Shown here piece after piece: positions 1-11,187 of a DNA stretch of 64,000 nucleotides. The DNA is from Doryteuthis pealeii. Its lineage: Eukaryota > Mollusca > Cephalopoda > Myopsida > Loliginidae. Within the stretch, counting starts at the first letter, position 1. Each line of letters opens with the position of its first letter. The position numbers were made by a program, and so were the translations under genes. The stretch lies in contig CM042151.1 in the NCBI GenBank assembly GCA_023376005.1, positions 81,760,199 to 81,824,198 of the forward strand, in the 5' to 3' direction. A model generated the notes under the pieces. It was not told where the DNA came from. It did no database searches and saw only the letters and a list, made by a program, of their open reading frames with translations.

Positions 1-1944
1 AATATGTTACACTTGATTAACTCCTTTTCATATTAAAACATAAACAAAAAACATTAACTTTACTAGCAAATATATGCACCCTCCGGGTGCAAGTATTTAA
101 GTTTTAATGTAATAAAATATTGTATTAAATTAGAAAGGCTAATGAAACTAAATAAGAATACAGATAAAAAGATTTGAAACAAAGGGAGTATGATAAAAGA
201 TTTGAGACCGAGGGAGTATAATAAAAGATTTGAGACCGAGGGAGTATGATAAAAAATGGAACAACTGAAACTTACTCTTCCATCACTCTCGTCTTTCATT
301 GTTATTTTTTCTAATTTAAGTATTTAGTTATAAGAGGAAGTAAAGAATAAAATGATAGTTATTTTATCTTGTTAATGGATTTAATTTAAGATTCATTGAA
401 GAGATTTTTGCTTATATTCATTAAAATAAAACCAAACAGTTAGAAATCAATAATACTAAGCACATATTTATTAAATTCGATTTTTTAATATTAATATGCA
501 AATTAGCCTTCCCATTCACTCTGTAAACCGCTATTTTGTTGTATATATAAATGTAATTGCATGTTATCAGTACGTAGACATAGTTAACAGTATTAATAAT
601 GTAAGACAATGTTATTAATAATTGAGGTTTAGATAAAAATAAAATCATGGAGAATGTGATGTAAATAACTAAGGGAATTGTGACTTGTGTAGGAATATAG
701 TTTCGGTTACAGACAGAAAAACACACAATCTCCATTATAATAAGATGTTTACAAAATGTTGGCTGTCAAAATTATAAAGTGATAGATTTATAAAAAAACA
801 TCACTGTAGGAATTTATTTTTTTATGTTTATTTTACTTACTTATGATTGGTGCTTATAGAACTAATATTTAGGGTTATCTTATGTATGAAACTAAATTGC
901 ATGATCTATAAAATAAAATCATCAGTTGGTTTGCAAAACATTTAATTTCATGGAAGAATGTTACACCTGGTTAACTCCCACTTATGTATATTTTACTCAT
1001 TAGATAGATGCTAAGAGAACTAATATTTAGAGGTTATCCCGGCTATTGCATCATCTATAATGGGTCAACAATCCCCTTACCCTTGAATGGTTTTCATCTG
1101 GCCTGCCAACTTAACAGCTGGACTCTGACTATCCAATTAGTATAAAATAGAAATACATTAGTTTGATTCAGGTTAACCCATTAAAGACCAGAGGCAAAGA
1201 TTTTTGTCACATCAGGATTGAACTGAAATGAACAAAACATGTCAAATACAGGTTTTGAACAATTAGCAGAAACAAGTGTCTTATTAAATAATTTGCTAAT
1301 TCCAACAGTATTTGTTTGAAGAAAAAATAAGTGCTTTGTTTTATTGTGCTAGTAATTGTTTTTCTATTATTCCTGCAGTAAAATAAGATAAATTGTTTAA
1401 ATAAAATCCGATTAATTTCCTTATTTTTATTTAAACCTTCAAAAAAAGACAGCAATTTGGAGAGAGCAGTTTGAGCAGAAGAAAATTTATTTGCCTTATA
1501 TTTAATACCATGGCACTTCACCAAGACACTGCATAGCCAATTGGCCCCCTGTTTTCAAATGGTTGCAGACCCCTGATCTATAAAATAAATTGCATCATCT
1601 TTAAAATAAATTCATTTACTGATTGATTGGATTTTAAATTATTTGTCTTTGGCTTGTTTGTACATGCTTGATAGTGAAAGGAAGATGAAAAAGCAAGCTT
1701 GTATGAAGCTATGTTCCCAGCAAGGGAAGACAGTACACCTTGCACTGGAAAATGGAGATTGTAGGAATTGTGTTGGGCTTGTGTCAAAGTGAATGAATTG
1801 AATTTGTTACTAAAAGTCCGACATACTGTTATTCAATGTTGAACTGATTTGACAGCACATCACCAACTTAAATTTCATCACAGTAAACTTTGTTAATGCT
1901 ATCCAGAGTCTAAGTATTTATTTATTTCATCTTTTCAAAGTTAC
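1..1944 (+). repeat. Left arm of a 4-kb palindrome
   Basis: This arm is the reverse complement of 2077-3973, with scattered mismatches and single-base indels. The match begins at the window edge: the first ~60 bases pair with 3914-3973, so the palindrome may extend beyond the window. It runs inward to the shared stretch around 1920-1944. The arm contains a Helitron-like insertion at 63-745 and about 1.2 kb of unique AT-rich DNA. I see no protein-coding gene. The small open frames at 421-735, 1207-1524 and 1578-1787 have no recognisable domain, and their partners in the other arm are broken. Confidence 0.9.
63..745 (-). mobile_element. Non-autonomous Helitron-like element, copy 1
   Basis: Read on the minus strand, the element starts with TC (TCTTATTATAATGGAG) just after an A. 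It ends with a short GC-rich hairpin (TGCACCC..GGGTGCA), eight bases, then CTAG followed by T. A TC start, a subterminal 3' hairpin, a CTRR end and insertion between A and T without target duplication are the known Helitron hallmarks. Near the 3' side are three tandem units of about 27 bases containing ATACTCCCTC (about 183-260). There is no Rep/helicase coding, so the copy would depend on a source element elsewhere. A 104-codon open frame (421-735) recurs in the copy at 28235 but has no known domain. Confidence 0.75.
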
Positions 1945-2076
1945 ACTCAGTGTGAATACATTATTGTCGTCATTTGATGCAAAAACTATTTTCTTACAGC
2001 AGAAGCAGAAAGACCAGTGGTTCTAACACATCAGATCTTTCTTCTGATCTAAATGTACACAACATTGAGGAGAAGG
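1945..2076. other. Unpaired spacer at the palindrome axis
   Basis: About 130 bases between the arms have no inverted partner. They include a short local dyad, AGATCTTTCTTCTGATCT, at about 2034-2050. No gene is visible here. Confidence 0.75.
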
Positions 2077-3973
2077 AACTTTGAAAAGATGATAAATAAA
2101 TACTTAGACTCTGGATAGCATTACAAAGTTTTACTGTGATGAAAATTTTTAAGTTGGTGATGTGCTGTCAAATCAGTTCAACATTGATAACAGATGTCGG
2201 ACTTTTAGTAACAAATTCAAATTCATGTCACTTTGACACAAGCCCAACACAATCCTAAATCTCCATTTTCCAGTGCAAGTAGTTGCTGTCTTCCATTGCT
2301 GGGAACATAGCTTTCAATACAAGCTTGCTTTTTCCTCTTCCTTTCACTATCAAGCATGTACAAACAACCAAAGACAAATAATTTAAATCAATCAATCGTG
2401 AATGAATTTATTTTAGTGTGCAATTTATTTATTAGTTCAGGGGTTGCAACCATTTGAACAGGGCCAATTGGCTATAAATGCAGTGTCTTGGTGAGTGCCA
2501 TGGTATTAAAATATAAGGCAAATAAATTTTCTTCTGCTCAACTGCTCTCTCCAAATTTGCTGTCTTTTTTGAAGGTTAATAAATGAAAGGAAATTAATCG
2601 TTTTATTTAACAATTTATCTTAATTTACTGGCAGGAATAATAGAAAAACATTACTAGCACAATAAAACAACAGCACTTATTTTTTCTTTCAACAAATACT
2701 GTTGGAATTAGCAAATTATTTAATAAGAACTTGTTTCTGCTAATTGTTCAAAACCTGTATTTGACATGTTTTGTTCATTTTCAGTTCAAATCCTGAGTGA
2801 CAAAAATCTTTGCCTCTGGTCTTTAATGTTAACCTGAATCAACTAATGATTTCTATTTTATACTAAATGATAGTTCAGAGTCCAGCTGTTAAGTTGGCAG
2901 GCAGATGAAAACCATTCAAGGGTAAGGATTGGTTGACCCATTATAAGATGATGCAAAGATAAACCTAATTTAGTTCTCTAGCATCTATCTAATGAGTAAA
3001 ATATACATAAGTGGGAGTTAACCAGGTGTAACATTCTTCCATGAAAGTTAAAGTGTTTTGCAAACAACTGGATGATTTATTTATAGATCATGCCAATTTA
3101 GTTTTCATACATAAGATAAACCCTAATATTAGTTCTATAAGCACCAATCATAAGTAAGTAAAATAAACATAAAAAAAATAATTCCTACAGTGATGTTTTT
3201 TTATAAATCTATCACTTTATAATTTTGACAGCCAACATTTTGTAACATCTTATTATAATGGAGATTGTGTGTTTTTCTGTCTGTAACCGAAACTATATCC
3301 TACACAAGTCACAATTCCGCTCAGGTATAATTTACATCCATTCTCATGATTTTTTTGTATCTAAAACCTCATTATTAATAACATGTCCTTAACATTATTA
3401 TACTGTTAACTTATGTCTACGTACTGATAAAATGCAATTAACAATTTATATATACAACAAATAGTGTGAGAGGAGTGAATGGAGGCTAATTTTGCATATT
3501 AATATTTAAAATCGATTTAATAAAATATTGCTTAGTTATTATTGATTTCTAACTGTTTGTTTATTTTAATGAAATATAAGCAAAAATCTCTTCAATAATC
3601 TTAAATTAAATCCATTTAACAAGATAAAATAACTATTCTTTATTCTTTACTTCTCTTATAACTAAATACTTAAATTAGAAAAATAACAAAGACGAGAGTG
3701 ATGGAAGATTAAGTTTCAAGTTGTTCCATTTTTATCATACTCCTCGGTCTCAAATCTTTTATTATACTCCCTCGGTCTCAAATCTTTTATCATACTCCCT
3801 TTGTTTCATTTTTTATCTGTATTCTTATTAGTTTCATTAGCCTTTCTAAGTTTAATCAATATTTTATACATTAAACTAAATATCTTGCACCCGAGGGTGC
3901 CATATATTTGCTAGTAAAGTTTAATGTTTTTGTTTATGTTTTAATATGAAAAGGAGTTAATCAAGTGTAACAT
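2077..3973 (-). repeat. Right arm of the 4-kb palindrome
   Basis: This is the reverse complement of 1-1944. Differences are mostly one- to three-base insertions and deletions, many in homopolymers. As a result the 104-codon frame seen at 421-735 is interrupted in this copy. The symmetry ends near 3973, after which unrelated AT-rich sequence follows. Confidence 0.9.
3248..3914 (+). mobile_element. Non-autonomous Helitron-like element, copy 2
   Basis: This is the same insertion as copy 1, seen in the opposite palindrome arm. It starts TC at 3248 after an A and ends hairpin + CTAG at 3911-3914 before a T. Indels relative to copies 1 and 4 break the shared small open frame and alter the terminal hairpin by one base. 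Because the flanks are also inverted copies, this is not an independent insertion. Confidence 0.75.
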
Positions 3974-4649
3974 AATTTACCAACTGGCAGTGGCACAACC
4001 ACATTACTTACCATGATTTGAGTGAGTCACTGAATTCATTCTTTCAAATTTTTAATGAATGAGACAGTATGAAAAAAAATGACAATATTTGAACACCTGT
4101 TTTTTTTTAGGTTTGTATTTCAGACACAAGTGGCCATTTGGTAATTTTTGCTTTTACAAAACTCACATCTGAATCTATTCAAATTTTGCAGAAAGAAGAA
4201 TAAAGAATGCTGTTGAGAAAACAAATGAGTGGTTCTCTTGTCACAGGGCTTAAGAACTCACTCACAAATCCCTTTCGGTCACATGACAAGGGGATACACC
4301 AGAAATCATCCTCTTTTATGAACACAACTTGGAAGCACCAGATATTGTCATTTTGTTTACCAAGCAGATATGCACATGGTGCCTGTCTTTTGTTTCCAGC
4401 TACTAAGAATTAATAAGTGTTTCCACCTTTTTGTCATTCAAATTGTTCTTTATGTTCCTCGACCCAATTTGACTCTTTTATAGCTTGGGATGGGAATTTG
4501 TTCCCTGCTTGTAGATTTTAAGAAATTAAATGGTATAAGTCCTTTACTTGACCTGTCTTTTTTTTCCTATCAATGATTCTGTGTTAAGTTCTCTCTTTTT
4601 AGATAACTTAATACATTATAAAATGGTGTGAGCTATGAGTTAACACCTC
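3974..4649. other. AT-rich stretch without recognisable gene
   Basis: I see no domain, RNA or transposon ends. A 68-codon frame at 4207-4413 has slightly more balanced base composition than its surroundings, but it matches nothing I recognise and has no convincing splice context. Confidence 0.5.
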
Positions 4650-4905
4650 ACTATTTGACATATGAGCCGTCAGCTGAAACCACAAGGTTCTAGTTTCCGA
4701 TACCTGGTCCCTGCACTCAGGCGTATGAGTAGCACAGTGGATCTTACGGTAAGTAAGGAGGCTGGTGTAGGTGTGGCACTCCACTCAGAGTAAACATCTC
4801 CTTAGTCTCAGCGCTATTGAAAAGGGGAAGGACTCCTCACTGACTGGCTGTACGACTTAGGCCGACCCGTCGATTTTACTTACTGATTACCAGTTTAGAT
4901 TGGTC
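4650..4905 (+). mobile_element. tRNA-derived SINE, degenerate head, plus strand
   Basis: This aligns along its length with the better preserved minus-strand copies at 32985-33247 and 20150-20362. Shared blocks include the B-box-containing head (AAACCACAAGGTTC..., then a damaged TTTCCGATACC), GTATGAGTAGCACAG, a TAAGTAAGGAG segment, and the tail ending near GTCGATTTTACTTACT. The A box is no longer recognisable. SINEs of this type, with a tRNA-related head, are known from octopus and squid. This copy is an old, noncoding insertion. Confidence 0.7.
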
Positions 4906-6379
4906 ACTATTACTTCGTCATAAGATCATTTTCAAAGTTCAGTTTTTAGTGGCATTACAATTGTGAAACAGAAATTTTTTATAAATTTTTTCACAAGATT
5001 TTTTGTATAAATTCTTCTTGAGTAGTTTGTAACCATGATAAAAAGCGAGCTTGAATCTACTCAGGTTTTTACCTAAAAATTAGTGGAACCTTGAAATTCT
5101 CCTTAAAGCACTACTGCTTTCATTGGGGACAAGGGAGATATTTTAACTCATAAATTTAGGTCAAATTTTTTTACTTTATCATTTTAAATGGAATTATAGT
5201 CTCTAAAAACCCGAAAAACCACAAAAAAATTTTGACAAGAAAAAGTTACTTGATTTTATATGAGAATCTCAAGTGATTATTTTGTGTTTTTAAAGATTTC
5301 CATAATATTCACAGAAAAATACATATATATCCCAATTTCATTGCTTTATCTTTGAATATCTATTTAGCTGTAAATGGGATTTGTCATATGAAAACAATAT
5401 GAATGTTGAAAAAATTCAGTGAAAACTTTTGTCACATGTTTTTTCAACTTCAAGTACTTATATTTAATGGATTGATTTTAATTATTTACAAATACCAATC
5501 TTTATATAATCTATATTTTATGAACATATTTGTTATAGCAAAGATAGATAAAGTTCTATGCTGACGTTAGAAAAGGCATGGTCAAGTGAAGAATATTCAC
5601 TGGACAGCAGAATATACAATTAAATAGATAACTAATATTTTTCAGATACAATGAGTAGCATACAGTTTTAATACTGAGTATAATAACAATAAAAACATGA
5701 CAATTGAGAATATTTACCACTGACAGCAAAATAAAATAAAACTAAATGCTTATCACATTTAAGTCAGGAATTACAAATACAGTTGCATTAAAGTTTCTAT
5801 AGTGAATGTTGAAAGGCATAAAACAACATGCCAACTGAGAAAATTTATATTGGACAGCAAGAATAAGAAATCATTGGAAAATGATGAAAATAGGAAAACT
5901 ATAGATCAACATGTCTGATTCTGGAAACAGAGGTTGATTTTTTTTATTTTATTTTTTTTTTTTTAACATATGAGTTTTATGAGATATTACTTTCTTTCCG
6001 GGTATTTGTTTATGTGTTTTCAACTGATAAGCTTTTTAGTGCATGTTTCAACAATATACATCTTGAAAATATAAAATTCTGAAAATGGAAGTTGGGGCAT
6101 CTTATTTTTATGTATTGCATATTTCTTTTCAAACAAGACTCCATGAACTACTGAACTTAACACTTAAGAATATAATATCATCCTGTAATATTTTATATAT
6201 TTTTCAATGTGATCTTACAAAAATATTTATCTTTACATTTAAAAAGCAAAAGCTTAATCGCTTGCAGATATTTGCATTTGCCATATTAAACCTTGGTTTT
6301 TTTTTTTTTTTTTTTTTTCCCCCAATTTTTTAATAGTTTTTTCTATGAAAAATGTCAAACAATTAAAAATGAAAAAGCT
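4906..6379. other. AT-rich intergenic DNA with weak tandem units
   Basis: There is no gene. Between about 5575 and 5870 a motif resembling ACATGacAAtTGAGAATaTTtActCTGGACAGCA occurs three times at spacings of roughly 117-131 bases (near 5577, 5694 and 5825), suggesting an eroded tandem repeat. Homopolymer runs occur at 5938-5964 (T-rich) and 6297-6318 (T). Confidence 0.45.
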
Positions 6380-6895
6380 TTCTATCCTGGGTGTGTTCGC
6401 ATGTGCGTTGTTCTTAAATCTGTATTTAACAAAAATGTCCTGATCCACACACTTGACAGAAAATGGTTCTCTCCAGTGTTATTCGATATGGGTTTTTAAA
6501 TTGGATTAGGAAAATGCTGATTCACACCTGGACAGGAAAAGGGTTTTTCACCTGTGTGTGTTCGCATGTGGTCTTGTAAGTTTGAATCCTGTGAAAAGAT
6601 CACACACTTGACAGAAATTATGGTTTCTCTCCGTGTGTGTTTCCAATGTGTCTTTGTAATTAGATATTTGAAAAGCTGATTCACACAATGGTGTTCTAAA
6701 CTTGTGATCCACATCACTTGACCATGAAAAGGGTTCTCTCCTGTATGTGTTCGCATATGTTTTTTCAAACTGTCGTGAAAATGCTGATCCCACACTTCAC
6801 AAGAAAATGTTTTCTCTCCAGTGTGTTCGCATGTGTTTTTAAAATTGAACTTGAAAATGCTGATCCACACACTTCACAAGAAAATGGTTTCTCAC
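6380..6895 (-). pseudogene. C2H2 zinc-finger array, downstream part, decayed
   Basis: On the minus strand this encodes runs of C2H2 finger sequence. Visible pieces include the linkers HMRTHTGENPF and [13 protein letters not shown], and finger bodies such as KTFSCEVWDQHF, where the second zinc-ligand cysteine has become W. Another finger has CPGVNQHF, also lacking its second cysteine. The frame shifts at least twice, so open pieces lie in two frames (6496-6870 and 6548-6793). Fingers of this kind bind DNA in intact genes; here most have lost ligands and the array cannot make a normal protein. The retrotransposon at 6896-11187 separates this part from the upstream fingers at 11188-11560, which have the same orientation and the same finger consensus. 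Confidence 0.8.
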
Positions 6896-6954
6896 TTTTT
6901 TTTGTTTCATTTTCTTATTAGTTTTTTAGAAGTCAAGGGGCCCCTGTCCTGGGG

Positions 6955-9372
6955 CTAACACTTGATTCCTTTACAATAGTACTTGTATCCTAATGATCTT
7001 TTTAGGATGGAGCATGTTCCTTTGATGGCTGCTATTTGCACTTCACAGCAGCTTGGCTTCCCTGGTATTGATTCTAGGTATTTTTTTAGGTTTTGTTTCA
7101 CCAGTCCAGTTGCCCCAACCACAACGGGTATGATGTCAATTTCTTTCAATGACCAAGTTGTTTTTAGGTCATTCTTGAGGTCCTGGTATTTTGTTATCTT
7201 TTCTCGTTCCGCTCTATTTAGGCCATAGTCATTTGGGACAGCTACATCAATAATAAGAGCAGTTTTTTTTCGTTTATCCCAGATGACAATGTCTGGTTTA
7301 ATGGCTTTGTCTTTTATATATCTGCCTGTCTGGATTATTTTGTCATAGAACACAGTCACCTTTCCATTTGATGTTATTGGTGGAGGCTCATGTTCCCAGA
7401 TGTACTGTGTTCTCTCAAGCTGCATTTCTCCACAGATTTTCCAGTGGAGGTATTTGCATACTTTGTTATGGCGGGCAGTGTAGTGGCCATCTGCCAAAAG
7501 GATCTGGCAACCAGACATTAGATGACTTGGACTTTCAATGGCTGAGTGGCAGAATCTGCATTGGTCATTTTGTTGTATTCCAATCATTTTCTTGAATCCA
7601 TTTGTGAGTAGGCCCTGGTCTTGTCCAGCTGTGATGATTCGTTCCTCATCAAATGGTAGCTTGCCATGTTTGAGCCATTGCAGTGAAGCTTCCTTGTCTA
7701 TGTATTTCTGGTTTAATTCTTCCATAAATTTTCCTGCTCTCTTATTTTGTCGCCATCCTTCTTTCCTGGTCTCCATTTCCCGCTTTGAATATTCCTCCCT
7801 CATCTTTCTTGCAATTAGGGTTGCCGGGTAGTCATTATTCTCTGTAATGTTCTTTAATTGGCCCCCATTGAAGTTTTCTGCGAGTTTAGTATTTGATGTC
7901 TGTTGTGATAGACATTCGTTTTGGTGGTCCTTTACTATTGAGATTGTTTTATCCCTTGAGCTTTTAATATACTGTCCCATGCTTAATATTGTGGCTCGGT
8001 ATGCATGGTTGATTTCTATGAGACCTAAACCGCCCTCTCTTCTTGGTAGGTATATCCTGTCCATGCACTGATGTCGGTAGGTAACCTTATATAGGGTTAG
8101 CATTTTCCTAGTTTTGGTATCAAGCCTATTGATGTAGCATTGCGGCCAGTCAATAATACCAAAACCATAGGAAATGACAGGTATTGCAAGTTGGTTGATG
8201 GCAGTTATTTTGTTTTTTGGTGTTAATCCCGATTTGAGGATCTTTTTAAGGCGGCTTATATATTCCTTTTCTGCCTTTTCTCTCATTTGCCCATGTTCAA
8301 CCATTACATTTTCTTCTATGCCAAGGTATTTGTAGGCAACATCCTCTCCCAAGTCTTCGATATAGCCATTGTCCAGCTTAAGATGTTCTGCTGTCACTTT
8401 TTTACCTTTTTTTATAGTGCATTTAGCACACTTTTCATATCCAAACTCCATGCATATATCTTCTGTGAAATTTTTAACCGTTTCTATCAGAGGGACAAGT
8501 TGTTTTTCTGATTCTGCATAGAGTTTGAGGTCGTCCATAAAAAGTAGATGGTTCACTTTTTTATTTTCATCTTTCTTTCTTCCTTTACTGAGGTTGTATC
8601 CAGCTTTGCAGCATTTAAGGACTTTGCTAAGTGGGTCTATAGTGAGGCAGAAAAGAAGAGGTGATAGACTATCTCCCTGAAAAATACCTCGTTGGATTCT
8701 AATGTTTGGGGTCTGTATTTTTCCTTCCAAGTGATTTAAAGTTATTGTTGTTTGCCATCTGGCCATTTGTTTCTGGAGAAATAATCTTATGTCTTCATGG
8801 ACATTGTATAGTTCCAGGCATCGGAGTATCCAGGAGTGGGGCACACTGTCAAAAGCTTTTTTATAATCAATCCACGCCATTGATAAGTTTCTTTGCCTTT
8901 TTCGGCAATCCTCTAGAATGGTCTTGTTTACTAGTAGCTGGTCCTTTGTACCAAGTTTTTTTCTAGCACACCCTTTCTGTTCACCCTCGAGGTAATCGCC
9001 TTCAGCTAGGTGATCATATGTTGCGTCAGCGATTATCCCCGTCAGCCACTTGTATGTTGTTGTAAGACAGCAGATCGGTCTATATTTATTGGCAAGATGG
9101 GTCTCTTGGCTTTTTGGTAGGAGGGATGTTTTACCAATAGTGAGCCATTCAGGTGGCTCTTCTTCACCCTTAAGGATTCTCGTGAATGCCTTGGCATAGT
9201 GTTCGTGGAGTACTGTCAACTTTTTTAACCAGAAATTTGGTATATTGTCAATTCCTGGGCTTTTAAAGTTGCAGAAATGAGCTACTTTTTTCCGGACAGT
9301 TTCTTGAGTAATTTCCAAGGCTGGCATCTCCAACTTGCCCTTGTTGGCCTCCTTCACCGCATCTATCCATTC
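6955..9372 (-). pseudogene. Retrotransposon RT + CCHC + restriction-like endonuclease region
   Basis: This is an open frame of about 800 codons. The nominal start at 9357 is only a GTG; the frame continues upstream as EGEWIDAV to about 9372, where a one-base shift joins it to the preceding segment. Numbering from 9357, RT motifs include SPGIDNIP (33-40), the A motif AWIDYKKAFD (161-170, catalytic D164), the B motif RGIFQGDSLSP (223-233) and the C motif FMDD (273-276). A C-X2-C-X8-H-X4-C knuckle lies at 600-617, followed by RH (629-630), KPDIVIW (687-693) and the second acidic residue in IIDVAVP (D704), as in PD-(D/E)XK-type endonucleases. In related elements the endonuclease nicks the target and the RT copies RNA onto the nick. 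All catalytic residues I can identify are present here. Confidence 0.88.
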
Positions 9373-10175
9373 ACCCTCTCGGTGTTTTTTGGGTCTTCAT
9401 ATAATGGCCTCCAGAAATTTTCAACTTCCTGTTGTGTTGGAGGGGATTTTACCTTGATTTCATCTCTAATGAGATTTCGGTAAACCATCCTTGGGTTCCT
9501 ATTAAAAAGTTTATTTATTTTTTTTGAATCTATTTTCTTTCCTTTATTCCTTATTTGAGCGGCTAAGGCTTTGATTTCTGCTTGGTTTTCTGCTAACCTA
9601 TTTTTTAGCTGCTCTGTTGTTTTAATGGAATATTTTCTTTTTATTTTCTTAATTTTTTTCCCCAGCTTTTTTCTAGGGATTTGATTTAATAAGAAGCCAG
9701 ATATCTGGGATGTTTCTGCTCTGTACTTCTCTATTTTCTGTTGGAGTTTTCTTTTCCAAACTGGCTCAATTTGTTTTTCCTTATATATTCCTTTTCTCCT
9801 TTCTTGGTGATGTGGGAGAAGTTTTGTCTGTACATACCATGCTGCCCCATATGTTGCATGGTTAATTTCCTCTAAAGAGGATTCAACTGGGACCAGTTTT
9901 GAGAGGGCATCATTTACTTTCATAGTAAGGGTTGTGAAGGCTTTGTTCATAACCATCTGAACCAGTTTGGGTCGATCTTCAAAAGCCATACCTCGTGTTC
10001 TCTCTATCCTATTGGCCACTTGTTCCTCTATTTCCATCTGCTCTATGTCTAATGGGATATTTTGAAGTGGGAGCTCATTTTGTTTCTTGTTTTCAGAGTG
10101 GATGCATTGGTCTTGTGTAGTTGAGGATGACTTTTGGGAAGCTATCTCCTTTAATGGAGGGTTCGCTTTTGGCAA
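9363..10175 (-). pseudogene. Retrotransposon polyprotein, linker region before the RT
   Basis: This is a 270-codon stretch rich in K, E, Q and predicted helix, which in this class links the N-terminal DNA-binding domains to the RT. It shares its reading frame with the upstream segment (10182-10805), from which it is separated only by one in-frame TAA codon. The nominal TTG start is therefore an artefact of that stop. At the other end it runs into a frame shift around 9365-9375 (the run GAGAGGG), after which the RT continues. I see no independent domain. It should be read as the middle of one protein, not a separate gene. Confidence 0.75.
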
Positions 10176-10181
10176 TGGATT

Positions 10182-10850
10182 TTAATCCTGGGTTGGGTGA
10201 TGCTGTGTAAGGTTGGAGGGATATAGGGGTTTGTATCTTGTTTGTAGGTGGGGTTGACAAACCTTAGGCATAGGGAGGGGTCTGCTGATTGGGCATAGAT
10301 TTTCTTTGATCATAGTATCAATGCCTTTTTTCATTTCTGTGTTCTCATCCTGTGAGAAAGATCCACTCTTAAGAAAATTAAATTTCTGACAGGTCAATCT
10401 CTCCTTTGGGATGTCCTTCTTCGATGGGCAGTGGTGATGGAAAATCCGTTGCCATTCTCTACAACTCTCTTTCTGTCTTTGGTATTTCGTTTTGGCATAT
10501 TCTATTGCCCATATCAGCATCCATTTTTCCTCTCTACTCCAGTGTGTTTCTTTATATTTTCCCTGTTCCTGGTGTTTGTTAAAGTCTAGGTTTGCTTTAT
10601 CCAGGGCTCTTTCTTTTATTACATTTCTTTCAGGGGCAGGTATATACTTATCTAATTGGGAAGCAATCGATAATAATTTGTTGGTTGTGGTGGATTTTAC
10701 CTTTTCTTTTTGGAGTTTTGATAATTGAATTTGCTCTTCAAATACTTTTTTTCTTTTTCTGCCCCACTTCTCAAATCTTGAGTAAGTGAAGCAGTGGAGT
10801 ATCATTTTCTTCTCCTCTATGGACCACTTAGTTACATTATAATTTCTTTT
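10182..10850 (-). pseudogene. Retrotransposon N-terminal Myb/SANT-like DNA-binding region
   Basis: Two Myb/SANT-like helices-with-tryptophan segments are visible. The first, KWSIEEKKMILHCF, begins upstream of the first in-frame ATG (10805), so the true frame extends to about 10850. The second is THWSREEKWMLIWAIEYA, followed by a conserved-looking CREWQRIFHHHCP. In R2-group elements a Myb domain contributes to recognition of the insertion site, so this region is the likely target-specificity module. The segment ends at an in-frame TAA (about 10182) that is probably a nonsense mutation or sequencing error, because the frame stays open on the other side. Confidence 0.7.
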
Positions 10851-11068
10851 CCTAGTGGTCCTTCTTTGGTCTTGTTGGATTCCAGGACCAGTATTGTCCT
10901 GGTCTGGTGGGTATCCAGCTGATTGATGCTACTTGTGGTATCATCTATAGGAGAAGGTACACTGTTGCTTTCCTCGCTTAGCCCAGTGCGTAGCCATAAC
11001 GAGGGGACCTGATTATCCTGGGCGACATCCAGCCAGTATGAGTTTGTTGTATTCATTTCAATGTTCAT
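10832..11068 (-). pseudogene. Retrotransposon N-terminal leader segment
   Basis: The first ATG of the element (11068) opens 78 codons rich in S, T, N and Q with no recognisable domain. The frame ends just where the Myb-containing frame becomes open in another register (about 10850), so a single indel probably separates them. If both are joined, the whole polyprotein would be about 1,370 residues, a normal size for a single-ORF RLE LINE. Confidence 0.6.
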
Positions 11069-11187
11069 ATTTTTGGAATATTTGGTCAGGGTTTACTTTC
11101 TATGGAAGTATCCTCATGTCAGATACTGACAAACCCCTGTACAGAGAGACCGAAGACACTCGAGGTTGTGTCTAGTAGGCTTTTTGT

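Larger units (their letters stand above)
6896..11187 (-). mobile_element. Nearly full-length RLE-type non-LTR retrotransposon (R4/Dong-like)
   Basis: The element is about 4.3 kb on the minus strand. It runs from a short 5' leader (11069-11187) through one long coding region to a 3' end with an eight-base A run at 6896-6903. Domain order is Myb/SANT-like repeats, reverse transcriptase, a CCHC knuckle and a restriction-like endonuclease, the architecture of R2/R4/NeSL-type LINEs. The active-site form FMDDLKLYA resembles the R4/Dong clade more than R2. Two frameshifts and one in-frame TAA break the coding region, so this copy is probably dead unless some lesions are sequence errors. Both flanks are C2H2 finger coding sequence: the 5' flank stops at a CACATG that would encode the end of a finger, and the 3' flank resumes at GTGAGAAACC, the linker codons. 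Confidence 0.85.

Noticed and set aside
187..260. Short regularly spaced repeats as a CRISPR-like array
   Set aside because: The units are directly adjacent with no unique spacers, lie inside a Helitron-like element, and the genome is eukaryotic.
6254..6499. Open frames with poly-F and poly-K runs
   Set aside because: They are produced by the T run at 6297-6318.
8706..8966. Plus-strand open frames across 6983-10789
   Set aside because: They are antisense shadows of the retrotransposon coding region, which has conserved RT motifs on the minus strand.
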